Part shown: positions 37,647-47,198 of the stretch, piece by piece
Numbering within the stretch: the stretch's first letter is position 1
Layout of the letters: the number at the start of each line of letters is the position of its first letter
Source: an uncultured Nitrospirota bacterium
GTDB taxonomy: Bacteria > Nitrospirota > Nitrospiria > Nitrospirales > UBA8639
DNA: 64,000 nucleotides
Assembly: GCA_937139405.1 (NCBI GenBank)
Contig: CAKZPV010000001.1
Location: 62,001-126,000, forward strand
Reading direction: 5' to 3'
The notes under the pieces: generated by a model
What the model was told of the DNA's origin: nothing
What the model saw: only the letters and a program-made list of their open reading frames with translations
The model's database searches: none
Program-made: the position numbers and the translations under genes

Positions 37647-38996
37647 CTATTTTCCCTCCCTGTCCAGTTCGCTGATAACAAAACGAAGTTTACCGCGATC
37701 ATGGGGTATTTCGGGCAACGCCTGAGCGTTAACTTCCACCTCTGAGTTAACACGCTTCCCAATTTCATATGTCACTTTCTTAATAATATCTCGTACCCTA
37801 GGATCATCAGGATTGGGAACGTAACGGATGGTAATTTTCCCGTCAGCCGATTGAAAGACCTGGAAGCCCCTTACTGCATCGGGATAATCATCAAAAACAG
37901 TGGTGAGATAGTCACCACTTATACAGGATCCATTCGGCAAATGCACCAGATCGGTAGTCCTGCCAAGAACTTGATCCATCATTGGGAGCGTCACACCACA
38001 GGTACAGGGATCCGGTAGTTCCCTCCCCATATCGCCAATCTCATAACGGATCAGAGGAAAAACATAGTCTTCAAGATCGGTGATCACTATCCGACCTGAA
38101 ACGCCCTGTTTAACAGGCTTGTTTTCCTGATCCAGATACTCCACGAACCGTGACTCGTAATTTATATGGAGTCCCTTCCGCTCAGCGCACTGTGCCGAGA
38201 TCCATGGGATCTCACACGAACCGTATTGATCATAAACGGGGGCATGGAAAACTTCCTCTATCAGTTGCCGTTGCACTTTACTGACAGGGGAGGACGTAAC
38301 CCATATAGCCTTAGGAAATTTTACCCACAGGTTTTTTTGCCTGACAACAGATGCGATGTGAGCAATGGCTCCGGTATAACCCTGTAGTATAGGAGGATTC
38401 AGAAGATTAAACTTTAAGATAAATTCCTCAACATCAGATTGTTGCATATTGGAAGCATCCATACGTATGCGACGGGTCGGCCACCACAGCGTTGAATTTA
38501 GAATCCCTTTTAATCCAAGGTTGGCCTGGCCTACGCGCCACACGTAGGCCGCGTTCATATAGGGTTTGACACCCCACCACCCCAACATCCTCCAACCGTG
38601 GGCTTCAAGGGGCAGCCGGCTATCATGTCCCACCTTTACCGGCATGCCAGTACTTCCTCCAGTCGCAGTTACAACTAGGAATTTACTCTGCACGGAGGAA
38701 TCTTTAAGTTTGTCGAAGTGATCTTTCAGATCGCATTTTGATAACCGTGGTATCTGACTGTAGTCTTCCGGTTTTTTTATCTCATCAGGATGAATTCCGA
38801 CGCTTGTCCATCGTTCCCGATAAAATGGGATATTTGCATAGGCATGTTTTAGAATTTTTTTCCGTTTAGTCCAGTTGATCTGATCAAGCTCATCTTTGGA
38901 CAGGTACTGGTTACTAGCATATTCCCTGTGGGCTTTGGCAGTCTGAGGCCGATAAAGGCCATACTTAACACTAAACAAAATCTGTTGAAATGTCAT
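37647..38996 (-). CDS. PaaK/CapK-like adenylate-forming ligase
   Basis: 449 residues from the ATG at 38996; a TTG 9 nt upstream is possible. The ATP loop is VVTATGGSTGMPVKV (about 118) and YDQYGSCEIPWISAQC (about 250) is the second adenylate-forming signature, followed by ITDLEDYVFPLIRYEIGD (about 315). It belongs to the phenylacetate-CoA-ligase-like group frequently found in capsule/EPS loci (CapK), where it may activate an acyl or amino acid group for attachment to the glycan. Together with CapA this suggests a non-sugar substituent. Substrate unknown. Confidence 0.85.
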   Translation of the reverse strand: MTFQQILFSVKYGLYRPQTAKAHREYASNQYLSKDELDQINWTKRKKILKHAYANIPFYRERWTSVGIHPDEIKKPEDYSQIPRLSKCDLKDHFDKLKDSSVQSKFLVVTATGGSTGMPVKVGHDSRLPLEAHGWRMLGWWGVKPYMNAAYVWRVGQANLGLKGILNSTLWWPTRRIRMDASNMQQSDVEEFILKFNLLNPPILQGYTGAIAHIASVVRQKNLWVKFPKAIWVTSSPVSKVQRQLIEEVFHAPVYDQYGSCEIPWISAQCAERKGLHINYESRFVEYLDQENKPVKQGVSGRIVITDLEDYVFPLIRYEIGDMGRELPDPCTCGVTLPMMDQVLGRTTDLVHLPNGSCISGDYLTTVFDDYPDAVRGFQVFQSADGKITIRYVPNPDDPRVRDIIKKVTYEIGKRVNSEVEVNAQALPEIPHDRGKLRFVISELDREGK

Positions 38997-39149
38997 ATGG
39001 CTCAATCTTTCAGATCACTGGGCAACAGTTTTATAAGTGCAGCACGATGCGATTTACATCGTATGAGGTTCAACTTGGTATGGCGTGACTTTTTTGAAAA
39101 AAAATTATTGATCAGGAAAGGGAAGCGAGAGAATATCTGACGTACAAAT

Positions 39150-39626
39150 TTATTGCCGGAAGGAAACATTGATAGATAATAATTCTCTTTTTCTCTGCAA
39201 AAAATCATCCCACCGCTTTTCCATGGTTTTCATATGGACCTGTTCCAGATTACGTTTTTCTATCTGATCCCGGAATACAGCCTCCATGTCCGCCGACATT
39301 CGCCTGATACCCACCTCCCTATCCACTTTACGGTAAGGAATAATTTTCTCTGTCTCTGCCCCATTTTTGAGAGTCAACTGTACCAGAAATCCTTCATTCC
39401 ACGAAGTGGGCACTTTCTCTGCCCAATCAAACAAAAGGTTGCCCTGCCCATGTGCGATCGGGGAACTGTTGTATTGCTCATGACACCAGGGACGATGGGC
39501 ATGCTGACAGATTACGGCATTGGCGCCAAAATCTACAAATGTACGACAGTTTTCCATCAGTTCAGGATAAGGGTATTCTGAATCATGTCCTCTGAACTTT
39601 CCCCGGGTTTTGTGGACACGGCACAA
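39150..39626 (-). pseudogene. C-terminal CapA-family fragment
   Basis: About 158 codons matching only the last third of CapA proteins: YPYPELMENCRTFVDFGANA, VICQHAHRPWCHEQY and IAHGQGNLLFDW correspond to VIGHHAHVLQGYE and YSLGNFLM in the intact capA at 36341. The N-terminal metal-binding part is absent; an in-frame stop lies shortly upstream and the flippase gene ends at 39690. The frame begins with TTG. A truncated, probably non-functional relic of a second capA gene; not a copy of the first, since sequences differ widely. Confidence 0.65.
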
Positions 39627-39689
39627 AGTATGGATTGCTCTTAACTTGGTGGCTATCGTTTTAGGCTACTTCAGGGAGACCCTTCATAC

Positions 39690-41042
39690 CTAGGCCAGCC
39701 CCAAATTTTTCAAATGGCGGAAAACAATTGTTCCGATTGCCAGCGCTCTGACAGAATAGGCGACTAGCATAGCCACCGCCAATGCAAGAGCTCCCCAGCC
39801 TAACTGTAGCAAGAGTATGACGGCTCCAACATAGATAAGAGCCCATACCACATTGCTTCCTAGGACGGTCCACATACGGTTCTCAACGGCTAGCACGTTT
39901 CCTAAGAGATTCAAGGTTGCTGCGGGCACGGTTGCCAATGCAATCACTGTGAGTACGGGCCAACCACCAGAGAATCCTATTCCATAAAGACGCATAATAA
40001 ATGGACTGATGAGCATGATGAGAACGGCCATTGGTACCACTAAGATTAGTGTAAGCTTTATGCTCATTGACAATGAGCGTTGTAATTGGCCTTTATCGGC
40101 TTTCCCAGAATAGTCGGTAAACATTGGCATTAATACTTGAGTGATCTGAGAAGGGACGAATAGCAACAAGGAAAACCATTGGTTCGCAGCCGTGAAGGTG
40201 CCTAATTCTGCATAGCCATTTTCCTCGTTGACTAGTAATGTCGCGCCGAGCCAATTGACGGGTCCAACCATAATTCCTGTCATAGCCGCTGGCAAACTGA
40301 ACTGCCTCAAAATTTTCCATTCCGCAGCAGTAATTGTCCAGAACAAAGGAATTCTATATTGTTGAATGTGTTTATAAATAACCATTCCATTCATGATAAG
40401 GGTAACAAATGCGGACCCAACTAAGCCCCAAAGTGCACCAGGTACCCCCCACCAATTGGCGCCGCTAATTATTAATAGGAAGCCCATTGAACCACTGATG
40501 ACATTTACCTTCGCCATTGCCCGAAAGGCTTCAAACCCTATCAAGATGCCTATCTGAACTCCAATCCACACATTCAAAATCAGGATGGCTGAGCCTATTC
40601 GAAGTGCATCCGCAAGATGGGCGGCAGCGAATGTTTCCCTGGCAAGCCAGGGGGCCGACAGGAAGAGAATAATAGCGATGCTGCCGCCCATTATGGAAGA
40701 TGTCCAAATAGCCAGTGCGATGACCCGTCCTGTTCTCAAAGGACTATTTTTATGGAACTGCGCGACATACTTGATGGTTGTCATGCCCATGCCAGTTCCA
40801 GCAAAAGTCCCTAGCATGACGACACTGCTTTGTACCAGTGCAAGTTCTCCGTATGATGTGCTCTCCAAGATGCGAGCTGTGACGATCATTCCCACAAGTG
40901 GGATGCCTCGTGATCCCAAGGTGGATACTATACTCCAACTGACACCATGAAATATTCGATTACCGATAGGTGATGACTGGATGCGATTCTTCGCTCGTGA
41001 AATAAGATTAATGAGATAGTTTTTCATGTAGAATTGATTCAC
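39690..41042 (-). CDS. Wzx-type polysaccharide flippase (MATE/MVF fold)
   Basis: 450 residues with about twelve to fourteen hydrophobic segments. RIFHGVSWSIVSTLGSRGIP at the N-terminus and VQSSVVMLGTFAGTGMGMTT are typical of oligosaccharide-repeat flippases (polysaccharide biosynthesis protein family). It would move undecaprenyl-linked repeat units across the inner membrane to the Wzy-type enzyme. Minus strand, followed by the capA fragment. Possible starts at 41042 and 41027; the ribosome site is weak. Confidence 0.86.
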   Translation of the reverse strand: MNQFYMKNYLINLISRAKNRIQSSPIGNRIFHGVSWSIVSTLGSRGIPLVGMIVTARILESTSYGELALVQSSVVMLGTFAGTGMGMTTIKYVAQFHKNSPLRTGRVIALAIWTSSIMGGSIAIILFLSAPWLARETFAAAHLADALRIGSAILILNVWIGVQIGILIGFEAFRAMAKVNVISGSMGFLLIISGANWWGVPGALWGLVGSAFVTLIMNGMVIYKHIQQYRIPLFWTITAAEWKILRQFSLPAAMTGIMVGPVNWLGATLLVNEENGYAELGTFTAANQWFSLLLFVPSQITQVLMPMFTDYSGKADKGQLQRSLSMSIKLTLILVVPMAVLIMLISPFIMRLYGIGFSGGWPVLTVIALATVPAATLNLLGNVLAVENRMWTVLGSNVVWALIYVGAVILLLQLGWGALALAVAMLVAYSVRALAIGTIVFRHLKNLGLA

Positions 41043-41326
41043 AAGATGGTTGCACTAACTAACTATGAAGAAACAAGACTTTAGGGAATGTAGGCAAGGT
41101 GTTCTGGTTTTTCAGTTGAATTGGCTTGATGATATCCGAAATGTTTTACGCGGTGGTCTGGCGGTGAGCGAACAGACCCGGCGAGGCCTGAAGGGCTTCA
41201 AAAGGCCGGCTAAATACCAGAGGGCTCTATTCTAGCTACTGGGTTTCCCATTTTCTGAATTCTAGAGGCCCCTTGACCATACCTTTTTCAGGAAAACGAT
41301 GGCCGTCAAGTTCTTTCCTACCACCA

Positions 41327-42106
41327 TCAGATTTTCTTAAAAACGAGACCACCCGTTCGGACGAGAAATGCCCTGAGGTGAAGGGGATGAGAAAGGCAGT
41401 GAAAGCCGTTGCTTTCAAACCACAGTATGGCATCGTGGGGGTCTATACTATTGCACGCGTCTGCGTCGGACATCCAATAATGATCCCAATTTGCCTCGAT
41501 TTTCTTGTACTGAATTCTCTTGAATCGCTTCCCTATTAAATAGAGAAATTGCCGAATCATGCGCTTTGGAAAAGTGAAGGTGGACCGGTACAGAACTGAG
41601 TTTCTGATCGGGATACTGGCCTTGATGATTTTCCCCTTAATTCCAAAATCGCCGTAGGGTCGGACAGGGTATCCTTCTGCTGCCCAAGAGCGGCATTGCC
41701 ATGCCGGTGCAAAGTACACAAGACCACCCGATCGCAGCAGACGTAGGATTTCCTCCAACGCTAGCTGGAGGTCTGGGATATGCTCGTACACGGCCAGCGT
41801 CCAAATCACATCAAAACTCTCGTCGTCGAAAGGATATCGTCCGGTTTCATCCATGACTTTATAGGGTTTATAATAGTTTGGGGCGACAGATGCCGCTATA
41901 TCCGTTCCGGTGTAGTTTTGAACCATGTTCTGAAAGAGCCCTCGGGCCGAGCCGATCTCCAGACATTTTTTGTCAGCAACTTTATAGGCTTCGATGAACT
42001 TTTTGAGCGAAACGTAGTGAGAATGTTCTTCTGCTTTCTTGACGCCATCCACATGTTGATAGGTCGTCTCTCGGAGCATGTCATAGTATTCGAGGTTTTT
42101 AGTCAT
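41327..42106 (-). CDS. Class I SAM-dependent methyltransferase
   Basis: 259 residues. Motif I is CLEIGSARGLFQNMV (about 49-63), with a Glu/Asp-type second strand (GTDIAASVAPN) and the FDVIWTLAVYEHIPDLQLAL segment (about 101-120), as in small-molecule methyltransferases of EPS loci. Its start overlaps the upstream GT4 stop by 4 nt (ATGA). The acceptor, perhaps a sugar hydroxyl of the repeat unit, is not readable. After it comes a 284-nt gap with no visible gene before the flippase. Confidence 0.82.
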   Translation of the reverse strand: MTKNLEYYDMLRETTYQHVDGVKKAEEHSHYVSLKKFIEAYKVADKKCLEIGSARGLFQNMVQNYTGTDIAASVAPNYYKPYKVMDETGRYPFDDESFDVIWTLAVYEHIPDLQLALEEILRLLRSGGLVYFAPAWQCRSWAAEGYPVRPYGDFGIKGKIIKASIPIRNSVLYRSTFTFPKRMIRQFLYLIGKRFKRIQYKKIEANWDHYWMSDADACNSIDPHDAILWFESNGFHCLSHPLHLRAFLVRTGGLVFKKI

Positions 42107-43230
42107 GATTCATGTTCCGCCGACCCTGACGACGCTGGCATTAGACGACCTGATCGCTGGGCTTCTACGTCGGACAGTATCCCTAGGACCCGATCGGCCC
42201 AACGCTCGGCCGAGTAGGCCGATCCGAGTTGTGCGGACCGGGTCCCCATTTGTTCTAGTTGGTTGTGGTTGGTGTGCATCCAGATCAGTCGGTTCGCCAG
42301 TGAGATAGGATCTTTCGTCGGAGCCGTAAGTCCGTTGTGAAAGGGTCGGATCAATTCCACAGAAGACCCACAAGCTTCGGAACATACCACGGGCAGCCCT
42401 GCAGCACACCCCTCGACGATTGCTAGTGGCCAAGCATCTCGGTGGCTTGGATGTACCAGCACGCCGGATTCGATCATGTGTTCCAGAACCTCAGCGGGCT
42501 GGACGAACCCACATTCTTCAACACCTTCTACGTTCCGGAATTGTTCACGAAGAGGACCAGAGCCGCATGTGCGCAGCGGCCATGGTTTTTCGACCGTTTC
42601 TCGATACAGACGATAGGCTTCAGACAGTGTTCGAATGCCTTTGCGTCCGTAGAACTGACCTAAATAAAGAAAACGCTTTGGCCATCCTTGATGCCGAGAT
42701 TTCCGTTTCTCGAGAAGAGGTGCTAGGTTGCGGACATCTACGCCGTAAGCACCTCGCCAGATTTTTTGCTCAGGGAGATTGAGATGGCGTGCAAGCTGCC
42801 AGCATCGCTCTCCAGTGACGAAGGCTCCATCGATTCGATTCAGAACTCGTCTTAGCTTTAGGCGTGCGAGAGCTTGCCGCACGCTTCCTGGTTTTCGCGG
42901 GTTGTCCATGGTCATGATGATGGGTATGCGCGCTAACTGCTTAGAGAGCGCAAGCTTGACATAGACAGGATTCATCCACCCTGGAATAAAGAGTGCGTCA
43001 GGCTGCACTTCAGCCAGTTTGTTCCGTATCAGGTTGATGTCAAAACGTTCGTCTTCTCTGAGAAGACGATTAGGGACGTGCCCAAGTAGGTCCGATGGAT
43101 TGTATTCGGGCTCATTCCCAGCTGGGAGGTAGGCCATGACGAAGAGATTGACCTCCGCACGTTCGTGCAATGCTTTCCAGCATGCGGACATGTATCCAGA
43201 GATTGTTGGCCAGCAGAAGGCAATTTTCAT
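42103..43230 (-). CDS. Family 4 glycosyltransferase
   Basis: 375 residues from the ATG at 43230 (MKIAFCWPTISGYMSACW), with AAAGGAAA about 11 nt upstream; the frame is open 58 codons further but without family similarity. The GT-B core shows FLYLGQFYGRKGIRTLSEAY (about 185) and HPSHRDAWPLAIVEGCAAGL (about 276), the E-x7-E nucleotide-sugar site. Cytoplasmic, acting on lipid-linked intermediates. Coupled by a 4-nt overlap to the methyltransferase downstream. Confidence 0.86.
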   Translation of the reverse strand: MKIAFCWPTISGYMSACWKALHERAEVNLFVMAYLPAGNEPEYNPSDLLGHVPNRLLREDERFDINLIRNKLAEVQPDALFIPGWMNPVYVKLALSKQLARIPIIMTMDNPRKPGSVRQALARLKLRRVLNRIDGAFVTGERCWQLARHLNLPEQKIWRGAYGVDVRNLAPLLEKRKSRHQGWPKRFLYLGQFYGRKGIRTLSEAYRLYRETVEKPWPLRTCGSGPLREQFRNVEGVEECGFVQPAEVLEHMIESGVLVHPSHRDAWPLAIVEGCAAGLPVVCSEACGSSVELIRPFHNGLTAPTKDPISLANRLIWMHTNHNQLEQMGTRSAQLGSAYSAERWADRVLGILSDVEAQRSGRLMPASSGSAEHES

Positions 43231-43886
43231 ACGATTTTTGTTTCCTTTATCTCGACTTAAAGATGAGAGTTTCTCACGAACGTTTGTCTTTTGTTTAAGC
43301 CCTGTATGAGATTTCCTTAATTCCGGGTTCAGATTTGTTTCCAATACTTTTCCGGCTAAGGCTTTCCCCGGTTCTAAACTTGTGCTGGCTATTGGTGTGC
43401 TCAAGGTCTATGAGCAGATCGGAGCGAGAGAGCTGTTGAGGGAAATACCAGCAAGGGAAAGTAGGGTTTCAATCGTGTCTAGTTTGCAGAAAAACGATCA
43501 ACATAAACAATACACGTTACAAGAAGACTTCTCAGCATTGTTTACTCATTGACCCAGTTGCCGCTAAGTGTACTATGCGTAATGTTTCGGGTCATCATTG
43601 GGCTTTGCCTTAGCATGTGCTTATCCTTCTACATAAAGTAGCATACATGGGAACGTTTCAAAAACCAACCAAGGAAGATTTCATCACTCACTTCTGCCGC
43701 TGTCATGAGCTGTCCCTGAAGCCTGGGATGCCGCAGGTAAGTTAGATTCTCTATTAGATAAAAATATGCTTTCGAACCGATAGAGAATTTTATATATGGC
43801 TCAATGGCTCACAATCGAGTGTAAGAAAAGATAATGTGGGGGCATTGCTCCAACCCCAATTATGGAGCGGCGGCTTCCACCAGGCC
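43231..43886. other. Region without a convincing gene
   Basis: The first 174 nt continue the reading frame of the GT4 gene upstream of its likely start. The rest is AT-rich. A plus-strand micro-ORF of about 30 codons starts at 43648 (MGTFQKPTKEDFITHFCRCH, ending PQVS); it could be a gene relic, but I recognise no parent. Confidence 0.4.
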
Positions 43887-45743
43887 TTATTTGGTCAGGT
43901 TAGGGCCGCGGTGTGCAGCTGGACTTTGAGGGTCGATTGGTGTTGAAAGGTTAGAGGATTCGGGAGCGGTCGTTGACTCTTCAATTTCGGTAAGTGTCAG
44001 ATCCTTTGAGAGCACTTGGTGAACACCACCCGAGGTTTCTATAACGTGATAAAATTTCCCAGATGGTGTGGCGTCTATCTGAATGGAGCCATAACCTGGG
44101 AGGCGGACTTGGACGTTTTTCCTCACTTTCAATGGGGAATAGGCGTAAACCAGCCATTCTCGGTCGGGGGCCTTTCCAAGAACCCGAGCCATCGAGAAGA
44201 CTGGGAGTTCGGTGTTAAGCTTCCAAGGGCGGATTGGGTCAAGATTTGTATCTAAGAGAAACCAACGATTGGCACCTTGATACTCCTTGAGCAAGTTCTC
44301 TTGGTAGGGATGCTGATAACCCAGGTTGGCAACCAATTGGCTCCGTCTCCAGAATTTTTTGAGCGTCGGGTTTGTGTGTACTCGGTCCACGACTTCCACG
44401 ACAGCTAGAAAATAGGACTCTGCGTTCGTCAATGTATCTTTCGACCAGCGATATTCTCGTACGACCCTTGGCTGTAAGAGCCACATGCCGAATTGCACCA
44501 TCCCCCCGTAGCGCTCAGGGCTAAATGTTTGCCCGAGCCCAGCATAGAACTTTCGCTTGTCATTTTCTTTTGACGGCTCATGTCCATCCCAAGTAGATAT
44601 CTCAAACCAGAAGCGTGGATTCGACCGGTACGCTTCGTCGAGCATAAATACCCAATTCATTGTTTCGATCTGCGGGCTCCATACCGCAAAGTCGGTACTC
44701 TTGTCCCAGTTGTTGACATAGTAGGGTGCTGATGCACCGTCCCATGCATACCACCACGGTGTAAGACGATCAGGAATATGAAGGGCAATCTTCCCCCAAT
44801 CACGGTACCGACCATAAGTGCGTGTTGGAAAGGCATTATAGCCGATAAAGCGTGCGTTCTTTCTCCAGCGTTCGTGAGTCAATCCTTCTCGCATTCCATC
44901 CTGTAATGCGCGGTAATGTGTAATCCATTCATCGCCTACAGTCTTCCGTTTGTGAAGCTCTGTGGTGTTTCGACCGTAAGTAGCACGGTATCGAGAGGAA
45001 ATCCATGCTTCCGTCCACTTTAGCTTCGTATGCTCATTGTTGGAGACAAACAGGACCAACGGAGGGTTAGGGTACCATTCCTGAAGTTTTTTCATTGTGA
45101 CACTTGAAGTTACCTTTTTCCCTACTTCCCACCACGGACCGAGGGAGCTAAATGGTGAAACCTTCTTTAGGATTTGCCCATTCAGGCCTACAACATTAGG
45201 GTTCTTGTCAGGTGGTAAATAGAGATATGCTTGACTGTCTGTTAGAGGGCGTTCCCACTGCGAGCTCAAAAACGATATAGGTAAGTTTAGGCCTGAAGCC
45301 TTTTGTAACGGCTTTTTGTAGTATTCAGCGCCAAGCTTTGGGGTATAGTGTTCAGGAAGTTGAAACCACGGCAGGATGTGGTGTCCCTTTTCAATTAACT
45401 GCAATTGGTATGAGGGGTTAAAGCCTCCAGGTGATGAACCGGTACTCCAGTGGCCAGCTAATGGGAGAGGGTGGCCAAGATCACTATTATTTGAAAGCAT
45501 TGATTCAAATCGTATTTCTTCTGCCACCGACAAAGGGTTGGGCTTAATGTTGGGCTCGTCAGGCGGCATGCTGTTGCCTGGGGCCGTCTCAGGTTTTAGC
45601 AATGGCGGCTCCAGGGAAACACTTCCTGCTATAACTTTTGTGAACACTACTGTAGTTACAGTGCCGACAAATGTTAACAATGCTACGGTCACAGAGCCGA
45701 CGAATAAGATGCTCAATATAATTTGGAATTTACTTTTTACCAT
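43887..45743 (-). CDS. Membrane-anchored large protein of unknown function, EPS-associated
   Basis: 618 residues. One N-terminal hydrophobic segment (about 7-35) suggests an anchored or exported protein; it is followed by a Pro-rich linker (about 40-75). The remainder is rich in Trp, Tyr and charged residues, e.g. YQLQLIEKGHHILPWFQLP, WISSRYRATYGR, TPWWYAWDGASAPYYVNNWD (about 330-350) and WFEISTWDGHEP (about 385). This aromatic-rich make-up and the acidic residues resemble glycoside hydrolases, but I cannot assign a family. A Ser/Thr/Pro-rich tail ends the protein. Its position between glycosyltransferases and the sorted protein suggests work on the finished glycan outside the cell. Confidence 0.75.
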   Translation of the reverse strand: MVKSKFQIILSILFVGSVTVALLTFVGTVTTVVFTKVIAGSVSLEPPLLKPETAPGNSMPPDEPNIKPNPLSVAEEIRFESMLSNNSDLGHPLPLAGHWSTGSSPGGFNPSYQLQLIEKGHHILPWFQLPEHYTPKLGAEYYKKPLQKASGLNLPISFLSSQWERPLTDSQAYLYLPPDKNPNVVGLNGQILKKVSPFSSLGPWWEVGKKVTSSVTMKKLQEWYPNPPLVLFVSNNEHTKLKWTEAWISSRYRATYGRNTTELHKRKTVGDEWITHYRALQDGMREGLTHERWRKNARFIGYNAFPTRTYGRYRDWGKIALHIPDRLTPWWYAWDGASAPYYVNNWDKSTDFAVWSPQIETMNWVFMLDEAYRSNPRFWFEISTWDGHEPSKENDKRKFYAGLGQTFSPERYGGMVQFGMWLLQPRVVREYRWSKDTLTNAESYFLAVVEVVDRVHTNPTLKKFWRRSQLVANLGYQHPYQENLLKEYQGANRWFLLDTNLDPIRPWKLNTELPVFSMARVLGKAPDREWLVYAYSPLKVRKNVQVRLPGYGSIQIDATPSGKFYHVIETSGGVHQVLSKDLTLTEIEESTTAPESSNLSTPIDPQSPAAHRGPNLTK

Positions 45744-46565
45744 ACAAATTCACGCCTGCTTAGAGCTTCTCAAATTTAGCCTTTGGCATTTTCTTAATGC
45801 AAGGTTTCGTTATTTGTTGAGCATGGGGGATGTGTTTATTCTGGCAGACGTTAAATTCGTGACCTATCTACCGTGTTGGAGACAATGATAGCGTGGTAAG
45901 GATAATCAAAATACGTGAGATCAACTTGAAGGTGCAACAAGGGAAGGCTGTTTCTCTTGCTAGAGGGTTTGTTGCACCGGACAATGGAACTTTTGGCCAC
46001 TGGCGTGCGGAATCTTATCTCAACCTTGGACATTCCAGGCCTTGAAGCCTTTGTTCTGTTTGTTTGGTAAGCCTCCTTAGAGTGGAGGTTTGATAGAGGG
46101 TTGGTCGTCAAGATCTTGTACCGAATGAGTTGATCTCCAGGAGGCTTGTGCCTGGCAGGGTAAAGTATGATATCGGAGTTACCGAAAATTAGATCCAGAC
46201 TCTCATATATCTCTACTTGACTGCTTTGAGAATAGGCTGAGCTGTCCATCGGCATGAAGACTTTTGTCGGTGAAATTCAATGGTCTCATGAAATTTAGGC
46301 TTTTACCTTTTGACATTATTGACATTGTATTTTATTCAGTCTATGATCTGTTTCTTTATATATACGTTTGCGTTCTATTTATAGGGTTTTTTCTTCATTT
46401 TCATACTCTTTATCACTCTTCTTCATACTCTTTCATAACTTAATTTTTTTCAGGCTTACTTCAACTCGTTTTACATTGGTAACTTGCTAAAAGGTGCGGG
46501 CTGGCTTAACCGTTTGAGCCTTTAGTGTTAGTTACGTGGGCTCAAATATCCATAGGAGGATTGCT
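45744..46565. other. Divergent intergenic region with promoter and direct repeats
   Basis: About 820 nt, AT-rich, separating the minus-strand unknown protein from the plus-strand sorted protein. TTCATACTCTTT occurs twice (46400-46411 and 46422-46433), 22 nt apart, in the predicted leader. A minus-strand frame at 45851-46255 is not convincing as a gene. Confidence 0.5.
46319..46347 (+). promoter_or_regulatory. Sigma-70-like promoter for sorted protein
   Basis: TTGACA (46319-46324), a 17-nt spacer and TATGAT (46342-46347): perfect -35, near-consensus -10 and ideal spacing. It would leave a leader of about 210 nt before the ATG at 46566. Confidence 0.6.
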
Positions 46566-47198
46566 ATGTCGAAGCTGCCTGCGAAGGTGTTTTTGTTATC
46601 TTTAGTTGTAGTATTGGCTTTCTTGCCACTTCATGCAGCTCAAGCCGCGCTTGTTGTCACCGCTCCAGGTGGCGTGACTATGGTGGACGGTAGTGGTGAC
46701 GGAAATGTTGTTCCCTTCGCCATAGAATTTGCGGTGGGGGTAAATTCCCTCCCGTTTGACTTTGGCCATGTTGATAACATGGGGGTTTTTCAATCGATCC
46801 TGACCGTGCCCTCTTTGACTGGACCCTTCGGCTTTGGTTCAACTTCCGTCTCTGGGACAACAACGTTTCTTGCCGGGCAGGTTGTGGATTTTGCACTCAG
46901 TAATGGAACTGATGTGTTTTCCATTTCAGATCCGCTCGTGGATTATGCTGATTTAACTTTTGATACGCCGATAACTGGTGGAGTTCCCGACCCGTATTAC
47001 AATAGCCTTACGATTAATTGGAATTCGGCAAACATTGGGCCAGGACTTCCTGGGTTGTTTACCACTGCGACATTTCTTAATGCTGGAGGGAACGCCGACG
47101 GGTTTGCACCAGTTCCCATTCCACCTGCTGCTTTGCTGTTTGGGTCTGGCCTCATTGGCCTCATCGGGATAGCCAGGAGAAGTTTGTTTGCTAAGTAA
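46566..47198 (+). CDS. VPLPA-CTERM sorted surface/secreted protein
   Basis: 210 residues from the ATG at 46566, with AGGAGG 6 nt upstream. Residues 1-26 form a signal peptide ending AAQA. The mature part is low in Cys, rich in Gly, Thr, Val and Asp, probably all-beta. The C-terminus is a tripartite sorting signal: PVPIPPAA, a hydrophobic stretch (LLFGSGLIGLIGIA) and basic RR...K. This matches the VPLPA-CTERM class rather than classic PEP-CTERM, and fits the XrtD-type exosortase at 13484. It is the only such substrate I see in the window. Its strong promoter suggests abundant expression. Function beyond surface/matrix display unknown. Confidence 0.85.
   Translation: MSKLPAKVFLLSLVVVLAFLPLHAAQAALVVTAPGGVTMVDGSGDGNVVPFAIEFAVGVNSLPFDFGHVDNMGVFQSILTVPSLTGPFGFGSTSVSGTTTFLAGQVVDFALSNGTDVFSISDPLVDYADLTFDTPITGGVPDPYYNSLTINWNSANIGPGLPGLFTTATFLNAGGNADGFAPVPIPPAALLFGSGLIGLIGIARRSLFAK

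Noticed and set aside
39002-39208. 68-codon minus-strand ORF between the PaaK-like gene and the capA fragment
   Set aside because: Overlaps the capA fragment in another frame and has no recognisable features.
45851-46255. 134-codon minus-strand ORF in the divergent EPS gap
   Set aside because: No signal peptide, domain or ribosome site; its composition looks random.
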